Position numbers and translations under genes: made by a program. Source: Meghimatium bilineatum (Eukaryota > Mollusca > Gastropoda > Stylommatophora > Philomycidae). Taken from it: 64,000 bases of DNA. Position 1 is the stretch's first letter; each line of letters opens with the position of its first letter. The notes beneath the pieces were generated by a model, which saw only the letters and a program-made list of their open reading frames with translations, did not search any database and had not been told where the DNA came from. This document shows positions 32,191 to 43,291 of the stretch, one piece after another. Location of the stretch: contig CM067322.1 of NCBI GenBank assembly GCA_034231615.1, forward strand, positions 60,321,245 to 60,385,244. Reading direction: 5' to 3'.

Positions 32191-32915
32191 AAGAGTACTG
32201 GGTCACATTTTTTAGTAGACACACATATATAATATAGAAAATCGCATTTACTCACATAGTCGATGTACGTGGACGCAAGTTTTGTTTGAATGAGACGTCT
32301 TTCTAGGTGGATCAGTTTAATCCATAAAGGGACTCTTCAGTTGGGAGAAAATAATTATTTTTGGAATGAGGACAATTATTTTCTTGTTCCCACAGTTCTC
32401 TATAGGAGGCGTTTCAGACCTGACATATTTATTACTCAGTGGCTGGTTTAAATTACCAATGTCCAGACTTTGGGAATTAGGATCAGCAACTCAATGAAAA
32501 CACCCAAATGAGATTCCAGAAGTATAAATGCTGTGCAGATGGTATCTTTACAGGAAAAACAGGTTTTATTTACCCGTCAGCCACAGGCATTGCTATTCCG
32601 GGCCCAAAATTTCCTTAACTTGTGATAAAGCTTTTCTTTGAAGGGAAAATAATTATAGGGATTGAACCTCAATCTACAGAATGTGGTAAATGACATTCCT
32701 GAACATTGGTTCAGGTTCACGGTTGGAAGTGATTGATAAACTTAAAGGGCCCGTTCGCATATAAACACAAAATTATGAGAATTTTATAAAATAATACTAA
32801 ATTTTATACGGGTTTTCCATAACCCTACAAAATATTCGCATGGGGCCCCCTATGCTCGTGGGCCCCCGGGCAAATGCCCAATGGGCCTATGGGTTAAGAC
32901 GGCATTGATCTTACA

Positions 32916-33689
32916 GTTGCGAAAGTTTGTGTTACCTGGTAATTTCCATTTAGCATGTCCATTCATTCTTATGATGACGAAGTTCAGTATTACCGGCAAT
33001 GTTACCATGTCGGTCTATAAACGGACTTCAGACTATGGAAATTTTAAGGGTCCTGAAAGTACTACATCGACCTATAATCGGATGGGTTTATACATGAAAC
33101 AATACGGTATGTGTGATTTTTCCATAGAGGAAAGATTTTCACAGGAGCATGTTTTTAAAGACATATATGATGATGGTTAAATGCCATGATTAAATGCAAG
33201 CTTCTCACATTACAACACAAATACTCAGCCCTGCTTGTGCCACACTTAATATTAAATTTCCTCAATGCAATCTAGATGTGTCATCTTTTATAGTGCTTAC
33301 ATCCAGCAGGCACTCATTAGACAACTTCAGCACTCATCCCTTGTCAACTCATAGATTACAGATACCATGAGGGCAAGTCTGTCTGCTCTCTTATCACCAC
33401 TAAAGTCTGAACCGTTTTAAACATTAACTGAGTGTCAGATAAGACTCATCTTATATCATGCCAGACAGGTGTATTCCAAAGGAACTTCTATAGGGATATG
33501 TGCCTCTTCAAGTGGAGGTAAAAAATTTGTTTGAGGATTAATAAACTAAAGGTCATGTTCCAATTTGCTAGGGGGTGGAGGGGTTTGAACCTATAGCACA
33601 TCCCCATCTACCTGCCTGTTCTCTTGCTAGGTAGTTTGTACTTTTCCTTAGAATTCTGTTATAGATTGGTTTTTTTTTTACATACTTTG
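32916..33689. other. No gene recognised
   Basis: Unique-looking sequence right of the hAT. A 99-codon frame ending at 33180 has no similarity I recognise and starts inside the hAT end, so I do not call it a gene. Confidence 0.4.
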
Positions 33690-34545
33690 TTTAGAAGGTG
33701 TCAGGAATGATCTCTCCTACCCACTTCCTAGTATTCATCAATGATATTTCAAAGACTTTCCATTCAGATTACTTTGCTGCCTGTAGTGTGGCTGGCAACA
33801 TATCCACTGCAAACTACAGAATGCAGACCACACTTGACACCCTAAGTTAATGGTCATCTGACTGGGGAGTCCAGATCAACCTCTCCGAAACTGTGACAAC
33901 CATCTTCTTACTTTCAAGTCACCAAGAAAAAGCAAATTTACAAATAAATGGATATGAGTTAGCACATGAGGAGAACACTACATATTTCGGGGTTAAACTA
34001 GGCCAGCGACTCGCCAAGAAACCACACCTGATAACTACTAGCAAAAAGCAACCAGGAAAATATCCTTGATGAAGAAACTTGCAGGCACAAGCTGGGAAGC
34101 AAATGGAAGTATTCTCCAAAAAGTGTACATTCAGACCTGTAATAGAATATTGAATGACAGCGTGGGCATCAGCATCAAGAACAAATACTGATCGCCTATC
34201 TAAAGTAGAAAATGCTGGACTTTTGACTAATCTCAGGAGGGATGAAAACCACTTCAATCCATGCAATGGAAAAAAAACGCAAACATCCGTCCACTGGATG
34301 ACAAGAGAAGAAAGACTGCTTGTGCAAAGGGAAAAAATTAAGCGCATGCCACACCATTCGATGCATGCACAAATTTCTAGATCGACCACAAGCAGGCTGA
34401 AGAGAACCATCTTCGGTTACATCTCCATCAACAACACAAAGATATCCTCACAAACCTCCCAACTGAAATTGAAACACTAACGGATTTTGAAGAGCCAGAC
34501 AATAGTCTACAAAACGTCTCCATAATAACAGAGGTTTCTGGAATA
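33690..34545 (+). pseudogene. Jockey-like LINE fragment (RT thumb and connection)
   Basis: Collinear with part of the 18.8-20.9 kb copy: ISPTHFLVFINDI, SSDWGVQINLSETVTTIFLL, LAHEENTTYFGVKLGQRLAK, TAWASASRTNTDRLSKVENA, SVHWMTREERLLVQREKIKR, ending in an ETLTDFEEPDNSLQNVSIIT-like stretch. Several frameshifts; RNase H is lost. Confidence 0.8.
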
Positions 34546-34719
34546 ATTAAAGATGGCTGTCTAACTTTACATGTGCTTTTCTTTGATATAATAAAGCTCT
34601 GATCCAAGAAAACATACTGTGACTACTGCTTGAAGGATTTTTGATATTGCTCAATTGTGTCAGAAACTACGCTTGATCGACAGGAAGTACCAGTGTCAGT
34701 GCTGAAAACAGCGTAAATA

Positions 34720-34975
34720 TAAAGCGTAAGGGGTTTTGGGCATGTAATGAGAAACTATAAACTTTCAAAGATGATCCTGCATGTAACAGTTGAGAATGGA
34801 AAGAGAGGAGGTGGTAAAGATCATCTTTACTTCATAAACATCAAGGAATGATCAAGGCTCAAATTTGTTATGCTTGTCTGAATGATAAGGACATGGATGC
34901 TTGGAGAAATGTATGTGATGATGACTCCAGTCTGACAGGTCTACGGTCCTAACGGATTACGGGTTTATTATATCT
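34720..34975 (+). pseudogene. LINE C-terminal tail fragment
   Basis: GFGHVMRNYKLSKMILHVTV, ENGKRGGG, INIKE and KFVMLV-L-D-D-DAW correspond to the FGH-MR, RGRG-Q and DIKEWTG-S motifs of the LINE tails at 47.8 and 61.9 kb. It ends in GGTCCTAACGGATTACGGGT, the counterpart of the GACCCTGAAGGGTTATGGGT ends there. Confidence 0.7.
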
Positions 34976-35149
34976 TCATGTATCTACGATGTTTGCTATT
35001 GCTACCAACATATGATGTTGAATTCCTTGTTATAAACAGATAGCTCTTAACAGTCCATAGCCTTTCTGACAGAAGCACAGGTTCTTCGCAGTTGTGTGAG
35101 GCAACACCCAGATTGATATACGATGTATGGATGTGTAAATGGGGTTATG

Positions 35150-35335
35150 GATGCATATTTAGTACCTGAAAGGAGACATTCCAGTGCACCAGGATTACCA
35201 CATCCTGTCAGAGCGACAGCACACACTTCTGGGCCAGAAATTTTATTATTCTTCTGTCAGATTTGTTGACCCATCCGCAGTGATGGCAAATCTAGCAATC
35301 CACATCACCTATGAATCTGCCACAAAAGTAAAATA
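35150..35335 (+). repeat. Unnamed repeat D, copy 1
   Basis: Contains CCAGGATTACCACATCCTGT, GACAGCACACAC, GGCAAATCTAGCA and GAATCTGCCACAAA. All recur in the same order on the opposite strand at 49030-49225. Function unknown; perhaps part of a LINE ORF. Confidence 0.7.
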
Positions 35336-35459
35336 ACCGCTTGCCAAGAATTTAAGCACTTAGATAAAGGGGATTTTTAACCCTCCTCGTGGAAAAATGG
35401 GCGAATGGTCTTTTTAATGTAACCCCCTTCCTTATCTACCATCTGCCTAAATCTATTCG

Positions 35460-35930
35460 TCATCCATGGGAGTTAGTTAGTCGTGGATCATCGTCATTGC
35501 ACTCCGGAAATGTCCATGTGTGCTTTGACCTCCACTTTAGTGTATCCACCATTACACGATGACTGACAATTAAAATTATTTGTTGGTTAACATTCTTCTA
35601 ACACACAGTAGCACTCGTTTCTAACAACGCCGGATTTCGAGCCCAAATCATTTAAGTTAGACATGGAAATTAAATTATTACTCTCATTAATAATATTCTA
35701 TCATAGTCTCGTAAGACGTTCAAAATGTTCGCACAATCCATTACTCTACCACTGGGCACAGTAGCAGTGAAAGCGAGCTGATCCGTTCTCTCGTTGCCCT
35801 GAACACCCACATGTCCAGGCACGAAAATGTGTCACACATTCCAACTACGCCCACTGAACTGCCTCAAGCCACTGTTCTCGAATGCAACCCATTTGTATTT
35901 TTCTGATCATTCTCATTGAGTCACTAAGGA
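35460..35930 (-). pseudogene. LINE RNase H fragment and 3' region
   Basis: Minus strand: SDSMRMIRKIQMGCIREQWL (RNase H second-Asp helix) followed by a degraded rest. The 3' side (GTTAGTTAGTCGTGGATCAT, CATTGCACTCCGGA) matches 10745-10785, so both copies share a 3' end. Confidence 0.7.
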
Positions 35931-36303
35931 TGCAGACACGAGTTTCCATCTGCGTACTCATCCAGTTTTACTGTTTTTATTGTTTGTTTTATATATTTGT
36001 AATAAAGACATTACAGTTGAAAATGTCTTGTACGGTTATTTGTATTGTTTCGTGTGTACACGCCATAGTCCGACATTGATGGTCTGTTAGTCGTCAAGTA
36101 AAACTATAAAACATGTGTTCTACACAAATTCGACTTTGGCGGGGTTTATGCATGCCATGATTAAAATAACTGAACACTGGTTTACTTTAAAAAAATTTCG
36201 TTAGCGCTAGATACAATTTTTATCGATATACACATAGAGTTAATAGTTGCCATTTTAGTGTTATTAATTTCAACTGGGTGTTGCTACGTCACAAATATGA
36301 TTC

Positions 36304-36467
36304 TTCTTCTTCTTCAGCGTTCATTCTCAAAGTCCCACTGGATCTCCTTTGTAGCAGGACCATGGTCCTACTAGATTTCCAGCAGGATGTAGTCCAGGGA
36401 ATGGAAATGCGTTGTGTCACCGTTTTATTTGCGCCAATGGCCAGACACATCCGTCTTCGGCGGAAAA
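36304..36467 (-). mobile_element. Short GAA-tail retroposon, subfamily A, best-preserved copy
   Basis: A 164-bp copy between 11-bp repeats AAATATGATTC (36293-36303 and 36468-36478). It runs TTCTTCTTCTTCAGCGTTCA, GTAGCAGGACCATGGTCCTA, CAGCAGGATGTAGTCCAGG, TTTTATTTGCGCCAATGG and CATCCGTCTTCGGCGG. It has the intact palindrome and a clean tail, so it is a good type copy. Confidence 0.92.
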
Positions 36468-36479
36468 AAATATGATTCA

Positions 36480-37945
36480 GAAGGCTAAAATAGGGATCAG
36501 TGTTATCAAGGTTATGGTGACCTTCGACATGCAGCAATGAGTGCTTTTTCTGTATCTGCAAGTGATGGTGCTATCTGTCATAGATTATGGCCTCGGCCTA
36601 CTAACACAGTCACAAGTCGATAGATTGGAAAATTCCAAAATGAGGCAATAAGAGCGGTACTGAGGTGTACTAGAGATACACTCATCTCTGCTATGAGATT
36701 TCTGCTTGATCTCCCCAGTATTAGAGTGCGACATCAGGTAGCATAAGTTAGGTCGTACTTTAAAGTGACAGAATACAACCACCACCCATTACACCAACGT
36801 CTAGATGAGTCAAAGGGAAAACGAATCAAGCGTGGCAGATCATAGATGGCAGAGGCCGAAGACACACTACGAAGAGAATGTGAATTGGAAGAAATAGGAA
36901 AGGGTAGTGAATGGGTGGAGGTAGACACTGAGAATAAATCACTGACTAAAGTAATAATACAACTACAAAAAGCGTGTCGAAAAATAGACGCACGTCAGGG
37001 CTTAGGATACAGTACACGAACTCGCCCAACTACACTCGAAACCACAAGACATAATTATATACACATATGGCTCTTTTAACAGAAACACAAATAAAAGCGG
37101 TTGGGGTTTTGTTGCCTACAGAAACGGCGTGAAGTTGGTTGAGAACTCTTCTGCATATTCCACTGTCACATCGAGCATGAGGAGGGAGATAGAGGGAGTT
37201 ACAGCAGCTCTTAATTGGTTGATAACTGACACATCAACACACTCGGTAATACTCACAGACTCTCAAAGCATGTTGCGCAAGATAGAAACGTTCATTATAA
37301 GAAAAGAATGTTGGGACTTATTGAACAACTCAATTGTCCAGAGCATTACATGGATATACTGCCCTGGTCATGCTGGGGTCAGAGGAAACGAGAGAGCCGA
37401 CTTCTTGGCAGGTAATGCGGCGATAGACGGCACATTGCTGAGAAGAGATAAAGCAGACTTAATCAAGGCAGTAATAAATTCATTTCTTCTTCTTCTGCGT
37501 TCGTTCTCAAACTCCTGCAGATCAGCAGGATGTAGTCCGGAGAACGGAATGCGTTGTGTCATGGTATACAGCATTGTTGTGATATCTGCGCCTCTCAGCC
37601 TGACACATCCGACTTCAGCATGGCTTTGGGTCACTGACCCTATATGAGATGGCGCAGCCAACTCCATCCCATAACCTCCTTAGTCGCCTCGTACGACATG
37701 CATGGAAGGTAAACAGTGTTGCTATTCTTTGCTCCCCTTTCGGGCCCCGACAACACATGGGCGATAAATTCATTTCAAGATGCAGATGATGTCAATGAGG
37801 CTGAGAACGTACACATACAGAGAATGTTAGAAATGGGAGTATCTAGAGGTGAGGGAAGGAAAAGTAAAATTTTCTAAAGTCCCGAAGATCACACAATCAA
37901 CACCTGATCGGGACTCTGAGTCTACATACACTGGGATGGATGCTG
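36480..37945 (+). pseudogene. LINE: RT thumb, connection and RNase H, split by a retroposon
   Basis: VVLSVIDYGLGLLTQSQVDR, MRFLLDLPSIRVRHQV, a charged linker, then RNase H: TYGSFNRNTNKSGWGFVA (first Asp of TDGS lost to TYGS), SMRREIEGVTAALNWL, VILTDSQSMLRKIE, WIYCPGHAGVRGNERADFLA, then ADLIKAVINS. The subfamily B retroposon (37487-37763) cuts the frame here, which resumes with FQDADDVNEAENVHIQRMLE. It belongs to the same family as 49.3 kb. Confidence 0.88.
37487..37763 (-). mobile_element. Short GAA-tail retroposon, subfamily B, type copy
   Basis: A 277-bp insertion between identical 13-bp repeats ATAAATTCATTTC (37474-37486 and 37764-37776), so its ends are certain. Sense strand: GTTGTCGGGGCCCGAAAGGG at the 5' end, AATAGCAACACTG, GTCGTACGAGGCGACTAAGG, GATGGAGTTGGCTGCGCC, AAGTCGGATGTGTCAGGC, CATTCCGTTCTCCGGACTAC, CCTGCTGATCTGCAGG (short palindrome), then GAACGAACGC and a GAA-repeat tail. 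No tRNA A/B boxes were found by eye. Confidence 0.95.
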
Positions 37946-38619
37946 GAGCGGAGGGTGGAGCACTTATGGGAATGTCCCGCGTGCTGTGAAACCAGTTTCT
38001 AATCAAGAATCAAGAAGAATCATTGTAGTGTTTTTCGCAATAGATCTTATGCTTTTTAGTTGTAGGCATATATAATGTCAGTTATGAGTTATGATTGACA
38101 TTATTAAACTTCGGACATACCCATAAGTATTCAGTTCCCCACTCCCCGCACATGTCAAAGATTGCGCATGCTAATTATTTCTATGGCTCGCTGGTCTTGT
38201 TGAATACATTCACATTCTGCAGGCATTCAGTTGTACTACTCTCACGTTTAATATCAAATAAATTATCATAATTTTAGCCTTGATGTCTCGTTAATCCTCT
38301 TGTCCGCATCTAGAAGACGCTCGTAAAGAAGTTTCAGTGGGCCTCCATTATCCATTGTCAACTCCTCGTCTATTGATGTATTGGATAAACGTCTAACTTC
38401 TCTCTAATTGAGACGAACTCTTGCATCCGCCAGGAAGTAAATCCGTGAGATATAAAAAATATTGGAATAGATGCCATTTACTCCTATATCGACATCGGCA
38501 ATTGTGTAGTCCTATGATGATTATTTTGATTGTATTATGTGTTATTTTAAGTAAATGACTAATAACTGTAATGTGCAGAAAATTCCTTGTGTGTTTTCTA
38601 GTGTGGATAGTTGAATATT

Positions 38620-38870
38620 CCTGGAGGGATGTCTGGAGTTTAGTCGTTGATCGTGCCGTCATGATGTTCGCTAGGCGCGAACAAGGAAGCGACCGATAGC
38701 CACCGGTATAAGTGGTAGCTCTGCAACTGGGCAGGGCGGGGCACCCATTTGTCCCAACATAAAATATTGTCAAAGGGTGAGGATACAAATGGATATCCCC
38801 CATATGGATGTGGAAAGCAACGGGAAACTACCACATTATTCTTCCAAGATGAAAGTCATGGCGACACACA
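38620..38870 (+). mobile_element. Possible LINE 5' region
   Basis: GC-richer block with GTGGAAAGCAACGGGAAACT and AAGTCATGGCGACACAC, directly before the RT fragment. The composition and junction suggest it belongs to the same LINE, with internal sequence deleted. Weakly supported. Confidence 0.3.
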
Positions 38871-38879
38871 CTAATAGAG

Positions 38880-39990
38880 AGGTCTATAGAGGTAAAAACA
38901 GATCTGTACCTCTGTTTTATAGACTACACTAAAGCTTTTGACAAAGTTAAACATAGCGAAATTATACACATGCTAGAGAATCTGAACATTGACAGCAAGG
39001 ATTTAAGAATAATCAAGAACATGTACTGGCAACAAACAGCAGCAATAAGAGTAGGAAAGCAATTTGGCCCTTTTCAACAAATAAAACAAGGAGTCAGACA
39101 GGGATGCGTGCTTTCACGAGACCTGTTCTCTCTGTACAGTGAAAACATATTGCGTGCAATAGTAGATATCCCAGGAATATCAGTGGGAGGACATAACATA
39201 AACAATTTGAGATATGCGGATGACACTGTTCTGATTGCAAAAAGTGAGGAAGACCTTCAAAACTTAATTAAAGTAGTAGTCACAGAAAGCAAAGAGAAAG
39301 GCACCTTCCTAAATATCAAGAAAAGAGAAGTAATGGTTATTTCAAAGAAAGAAAATAACACACCTTGCAAGATCATAGTGAATGATATAGTATTAAAACA
39401 GGTCCACCAATTCAAATATCTAGGTACAATTATAACAGCAGATGGAAAAGTTCAACATAAATAAGATGCAGAATAGGACAGGCAAAAACAACATTCAGAA
39501 AAATGAAAAATATACTGTGTAATATGACCTTTTCAATAGAGGTGAGAAAGATAGTTCTGCAGTGCTATATAGCCCCTATACTAACATATGGGTGCGAGTC
39601 TTGGACAATAAACAAACTGGAAAGTGGGAGATTGGAGGCAACAGAGATGTGGTTCTACAGAAGAATGCTGAGAATACCATGGACTGCCAGAAAAACTAAT
39701 GTAAAGGTGTCAAAAGAGTTAAATGCGAAACGGACCTTAATCAACAATATAAGAAAAAGGCAATCTTCTTTTTTTGGCCACTTCATGAGACAAGCAGTTT
39801 AGAGAACATAATCACAACAGGCACGATTGAAGGCACCAGAGACAGAGGGCGACAACGTGAGAAAATATTAGACAGTTTGACAACTTGGCACGGCAAAGAA
39901 ACAACAACGACTTTGATACATAATACTGTGGACAGAGAGCTGTAGAGAGCCATGACCGCCTACGCCACCCGGCATGGCACCTGATGATGA
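38880..39990 (+). pseudogene. LINE reverse transcriptase (RT core to C-terminus)
   Basis: CFIDYTKAFDKVKHSEIIHM, NMYWQQTAAIRVGKQF, KQGVRQGCVLSRDLFSLYSE, LRYADDTVLIAKSEEDL (intact YADD), FKYLGTIITADGKVQHK, then after a stop IVLQCYIAPILTYGCESWT, MWFYRRMLRIPWTARKTNVK and, after another break, DRELWRAMTAYATRHGT. It ends with CTGATGATGATG. Frame breaks near 39464 and 39802 inactivate it, but the core catalytic motif is intact. Confidence 0.88.
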
Positions 39991-40181
39991 TGTCTCGAAG
40001 CTTGAGCATTAAGTCTGATACAATTACCGCCTTAATTAATAATTTTCCTAGTATCTAATTGTCAACATTTTGGAAACAGAACTTTGGCTTGTGTTCTATG
40101 TTAAGTATTTTTCTTTAAAATTTAATGCATGAAGTATTTCTCCTATTTTTCTGGTGTTTTTTGTTTGTTATTGCTTTTTTT

Positions 40182-40310
40182 CGTTCGTTATCAAACTCAC
40201 ACCACGTCTCTCCTAATGCAGGACAATGGTCGTACAAGAGTTTCACCAGGATGTAGTCCAGATAACAAAAATGCGCTGCGCTAATGGCAGGACACATCTG
40301 ACTTCTGCGT
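40182..40310 (-). mobile_element. Short GAA-tail retroposon, subfamily A (diverged)
   Basis: TCGTTATCAAACTCACACC, TGCAGGACAATGGTCGTAC (hairpin), ACCAGGATGTAGTCCAGAT, GACACATCTGACTTCTGC. It lacks the TTTTATTTGCGCC block. Confidence 0.75.
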
Positions 40311-40519
40311 GGGCTTGTCTTTAACTAAAATGTTCTTTGAATTTTTGTTGCTAACATTACAAAGTCAAATTTAGATACTGCCAAGATACGGGCATGTCTG
40401 ACCTGGTTAGTACCTTATCCCTTAATATTTAATTTCTTTAAATGTATGTAGCAACATCATTTCGTTCTTACAAAACAAGAAAACTTATGTTTTCTTCAGC
40501 GATCATATATCTCTTAGTC

Positions 40520-41410
40520 AGGCTCGGATTCCGGATTCTATGATGCTGTCTGTTTTAGGGTTACCACTTTGCCATACAGCTTCTCTTCGAAAATGACTGA
40601 AATGGGCCATATCTTTCTCATACTGAGTACAGTCTTGTAAGATATACGTATGTCATATTCGCCAGGTTGCAATGGCAAATCCCAGTTGAATCAATTCTGA
40701 ATCCCGTGTACATGTGATGTCTCATTTTGTTGAGACCCGATCTGAGGCGCAGCAAGATAACCTGGTCCCTTCAGGATAGTTGCCGGATTCGACGATTTTC
40801 GCGCTACACACTGAGAGTTCTCTGTGCGCGCCATAAATTGAGAAACGCACACATACAATTCTCTTAAAATATATATCTCCACCCAGAACCACTGATTGGT
40901 AATTAAAGACCAAGTAGACGAGGGTAATAGTTCTCGGGGAAAAAATGCCAAAATTTCTTTCCGCTTCCCACAAAAAAAGTATATCGTTATTTTGGCATTG
41001 AACCATATCTGTCATCTGCATTATATTTGGGATGGTCTTCTTTTCACTTTCTGTTGTAGTTGCCTTTGATGATGGTCTTCATTTCCTCGTAACTGACCAG
41101 ATAGACTTTAGTTAGTCTATCTGCGACTTCATTTTCTTCATTGTTGCAGTGTGAAGGTATACACTGGATACTGGATCAATACTCTCTGGAAATTATTATG
41201 CAGCTGAACTAGGACTGCCTTCAGTTCATTCAGTTCGGTGTAGCTACAATGCTTTTATGACAGAAAGTTCATCTGCTAGTATTACAATTTTCCTGTGTAT
41301 CTGGTTTTTATGTTGTAACATTATTTTTGTTAGTTTCTTGAGAGCTCCAATTTCTGCCATAAAATTGGTTGAGAACGTGCATGTAGCCATGACCAAGGTA
41401 ACATCCAGGG
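40520..41410 (-). pseudogene. LINE RNase H end and C-terminal domain fragment
   Basis: Minus strand: CIPSHCNNEENEVADRLTK (RNase H final Asp helix) at about 41100-41160, then a C-terminal region with LRLRSGLNKMRHHMYTG near 40700-40750. Many stops. It resembles the region downstream of RNase H in the 18.8-20.9 kb element. Confidence 0.6.
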
Positions 41411-41414
41411 CCGT

Positions 41415-42430
41415 AGATATGATCCTAAAGGGGGTCTAACAAAAAAAAAAAGTAATTCGCACATTTTTGTGCGTCATGTCTGCCTTCTGACGAAAACTGT
41501 ATGGTCTTTTTGCACACAAAAACATGGCTAATTGATGCGTTTTTATTTAGCTTTTCATCCGTGAAATAAACTTCAATCTAATATTAACTGATAGCAATGA
41601 ATTAAAATGTAATATATCGTAAGGTCTTGAAAGTGCCAGTGTTTTAGTCCATTACCAAATTCTTCAGTGCTTTTTAGCACGTCTTTGGGTTAAGTTAACT
41701 ACTTTTTATTAGGTACAAAATTAACTACTTTGTGAGAATACGAGTTGGCAACTATGTGAATGGTACTTCCGATATTTAAGATGGCGTTGTCCTGTGTCAG
41801 TAACGTATTTTTGACGACCAGTTAAATATAATTGTGTATGTTGTAGTCTTACTATCTGATTATGTCGCGAATGAATGAAAGTGCATACAATGTAGTTAAA
41901 TATACATACATTATTAAATAGTGCATGTAAGTAATATGTTTGCGCTGCTCAATCATTAAGACAGACAGACAACCATAGCACACTTGTGACTTGTCAAGTT
42001 GTCACTTCGACTTCACTGAAGTTTCATTTAATTTTCATGTTCATTTCAGCCGTATTGTATTGATAAGATGTGATACTTACTGATAGTGATACTACATAAC
42101 AATTAACAATAACACCCATATCTGAAATCAAGTATGCTATAGGCCTACTCAGTAGGCCCTACTGATGAGTAAAGTAACTTAACTATCAATACTATCAATG
42201 ATAGTATATATATCATCTATGTTATTGTAGTATGTAAAGGTTGTGTACTGCAGTACATCAGTACTGTGTGTTACTGTTAGTTAGTGTAGGCTTGTTATTC
42301 TATAGTGTAGTAGTAGCAGTAGGTAGAGTAGAGCGTCGCCATAGGTGTGAATGTGAACTCACCAGCCACTACCTACAAACTCTCAGCTCTACTCTGTAAC
42401 ATTGATTCGAATGTTGTCTGCCGTAATTTG
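41415..42430. other. No gene seen
   Basis: Spacer of unknown content. It starts with CAGGGCCGTAG at about 41406, reminiscent of a hAT end, but no partner end or target duplication was found. Confidence 0.4.
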
Positions 42431-42432
42431 AA

Positions 42433-43042
42433 TTGGGCCTAGGTGATAGTGATATCGTGATTGACTGGGTGATGAGGAAATGCACAAACCAAAAACAGCT
42501 AGGAATCAAATGGGTAAACGACAAAACCGGGGAAGATCTAACCTTCACAGATGATATTGCTCTCCTGAGTTACACACCAAGATCTCCAAGAAAAAACAGA
42601 AAGACTCACATTTTTTGCACAATAGATAGGCCTTCAAATAAGCACACATAAAACAAAAATCATGAACTTTACCGGCCTAGACAGAATCAATTAAATTAGA
42701 TGATAATATACTAGACAATCTTTCACATTTCGTATATTTGGGAACCACGATAACAGCAGACGGTGATACCATCTCAGATATCAAAACTCGAATCGCTAAC
42801 ACCTTTAACAAACTCTCAAACATCTGGAGATCGAAGATCGCAAGTAAACATATCAAACTGCGACTATCCAATGCACGTGTGATTCCATCATTGACATATG
42901 GATGTGAAAGTTGGAAATCTACCGCAATAATGGATAAGAAGTTAGTTGCCTTTGAGAATAGATGCCTCAGAAAAATCACAAATACTAATTGGAAAGACTT
43001 CAAATCAAACGACATACTAAGAGAGGAGACAAAACAAGAATA
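42433..43042 (+). pseudogene. LINE reverse-transcriptase fragment
   Basis: DLTFTDDIALLSYTP (catalytic F/YADD as FTDD), then after a frameshift FVYLGTTITADGDTISDIKT, SKHIKLRLSNARVIPSLTYG, CESWKS and LVAFENRCLRKITNTNWKDF. Motif order is RT palm end then thumb. No 5' part. Confidence 0.8.
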
Positions 43043-43064
43043 ATTTTTAGATCCATGTGGATTA

Positions 43065-43165
43065 TCACTTATTTGAAGCTACGGAATTACATGCTATGAG
43101 TAGTACTCTCTGCAGGTGGCATGCCACTTCGTTTAGAGTGATGGAGTACATATTTGAACCCTTTG
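43065..43165 (+). repeat. Unnamed interspersed repeat C, copy 2
   Basis: Diverged match to 225-325 (TATCACTTATTTGAAGC, GCTATGAGTAGTACTCT, GATGGAGTAC). It sits between a LINE fragment and a piggyBac-type element. Confidence 0.35.
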
Positions 43166-43291
43166 AATATATATTAAGAAAAATATATAATAGATGGCTT
43201 ATTAATACTCTTTCTGTAGTCAGTATAATTTTTATTGTATATATTTATATTATTACAATATATCTAGTAGGCTACATTCTTACTTTTTTAA

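Larger units (their letters stand above)
27832..32907 (-). mobile_element. hAT transposon, 5.1 kb, complete ends with 8-bp target duplication, nested LINEs
   Basis: Flanked by identical 8-mers ATCTTACA (27824-27831 and 32908-32915), the hAT target-duplication length. The terminal repeats are imperfect: CAGAGCCGTCTTTACACC at the left and CAATGCCGTCTTAACCCA at the right when reversed, 14 of 18 matching. Subterminal GGGCCCCCGGGCAAA occurs at both ends in opposite orientation. The transposase relic lies on the minus strand. Two LINE fragments (28013-28457 and about 30780-32190) are inside, so the insertion is older than they are. Confidence 0.93.

Noticed and set aside
33919-34410. 163-codon minus-strand open frame
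   Set aside because: It is the antisense shadow of a LINE reverse-transcriptase fragment whose motifs are on the + strand.
38393-38803. 136-codon minus-strand open frame
   Set aside because: No recognised similarity. Its right part lies antisense to a probable LINE 5' region.
41406-42440. CAGGGCCGTAG at the left and GGGCCTAGG at the right as possible hAT ends
   Set aside because: No matching 8-bp duplication and no convincing inverted repeat between the two.
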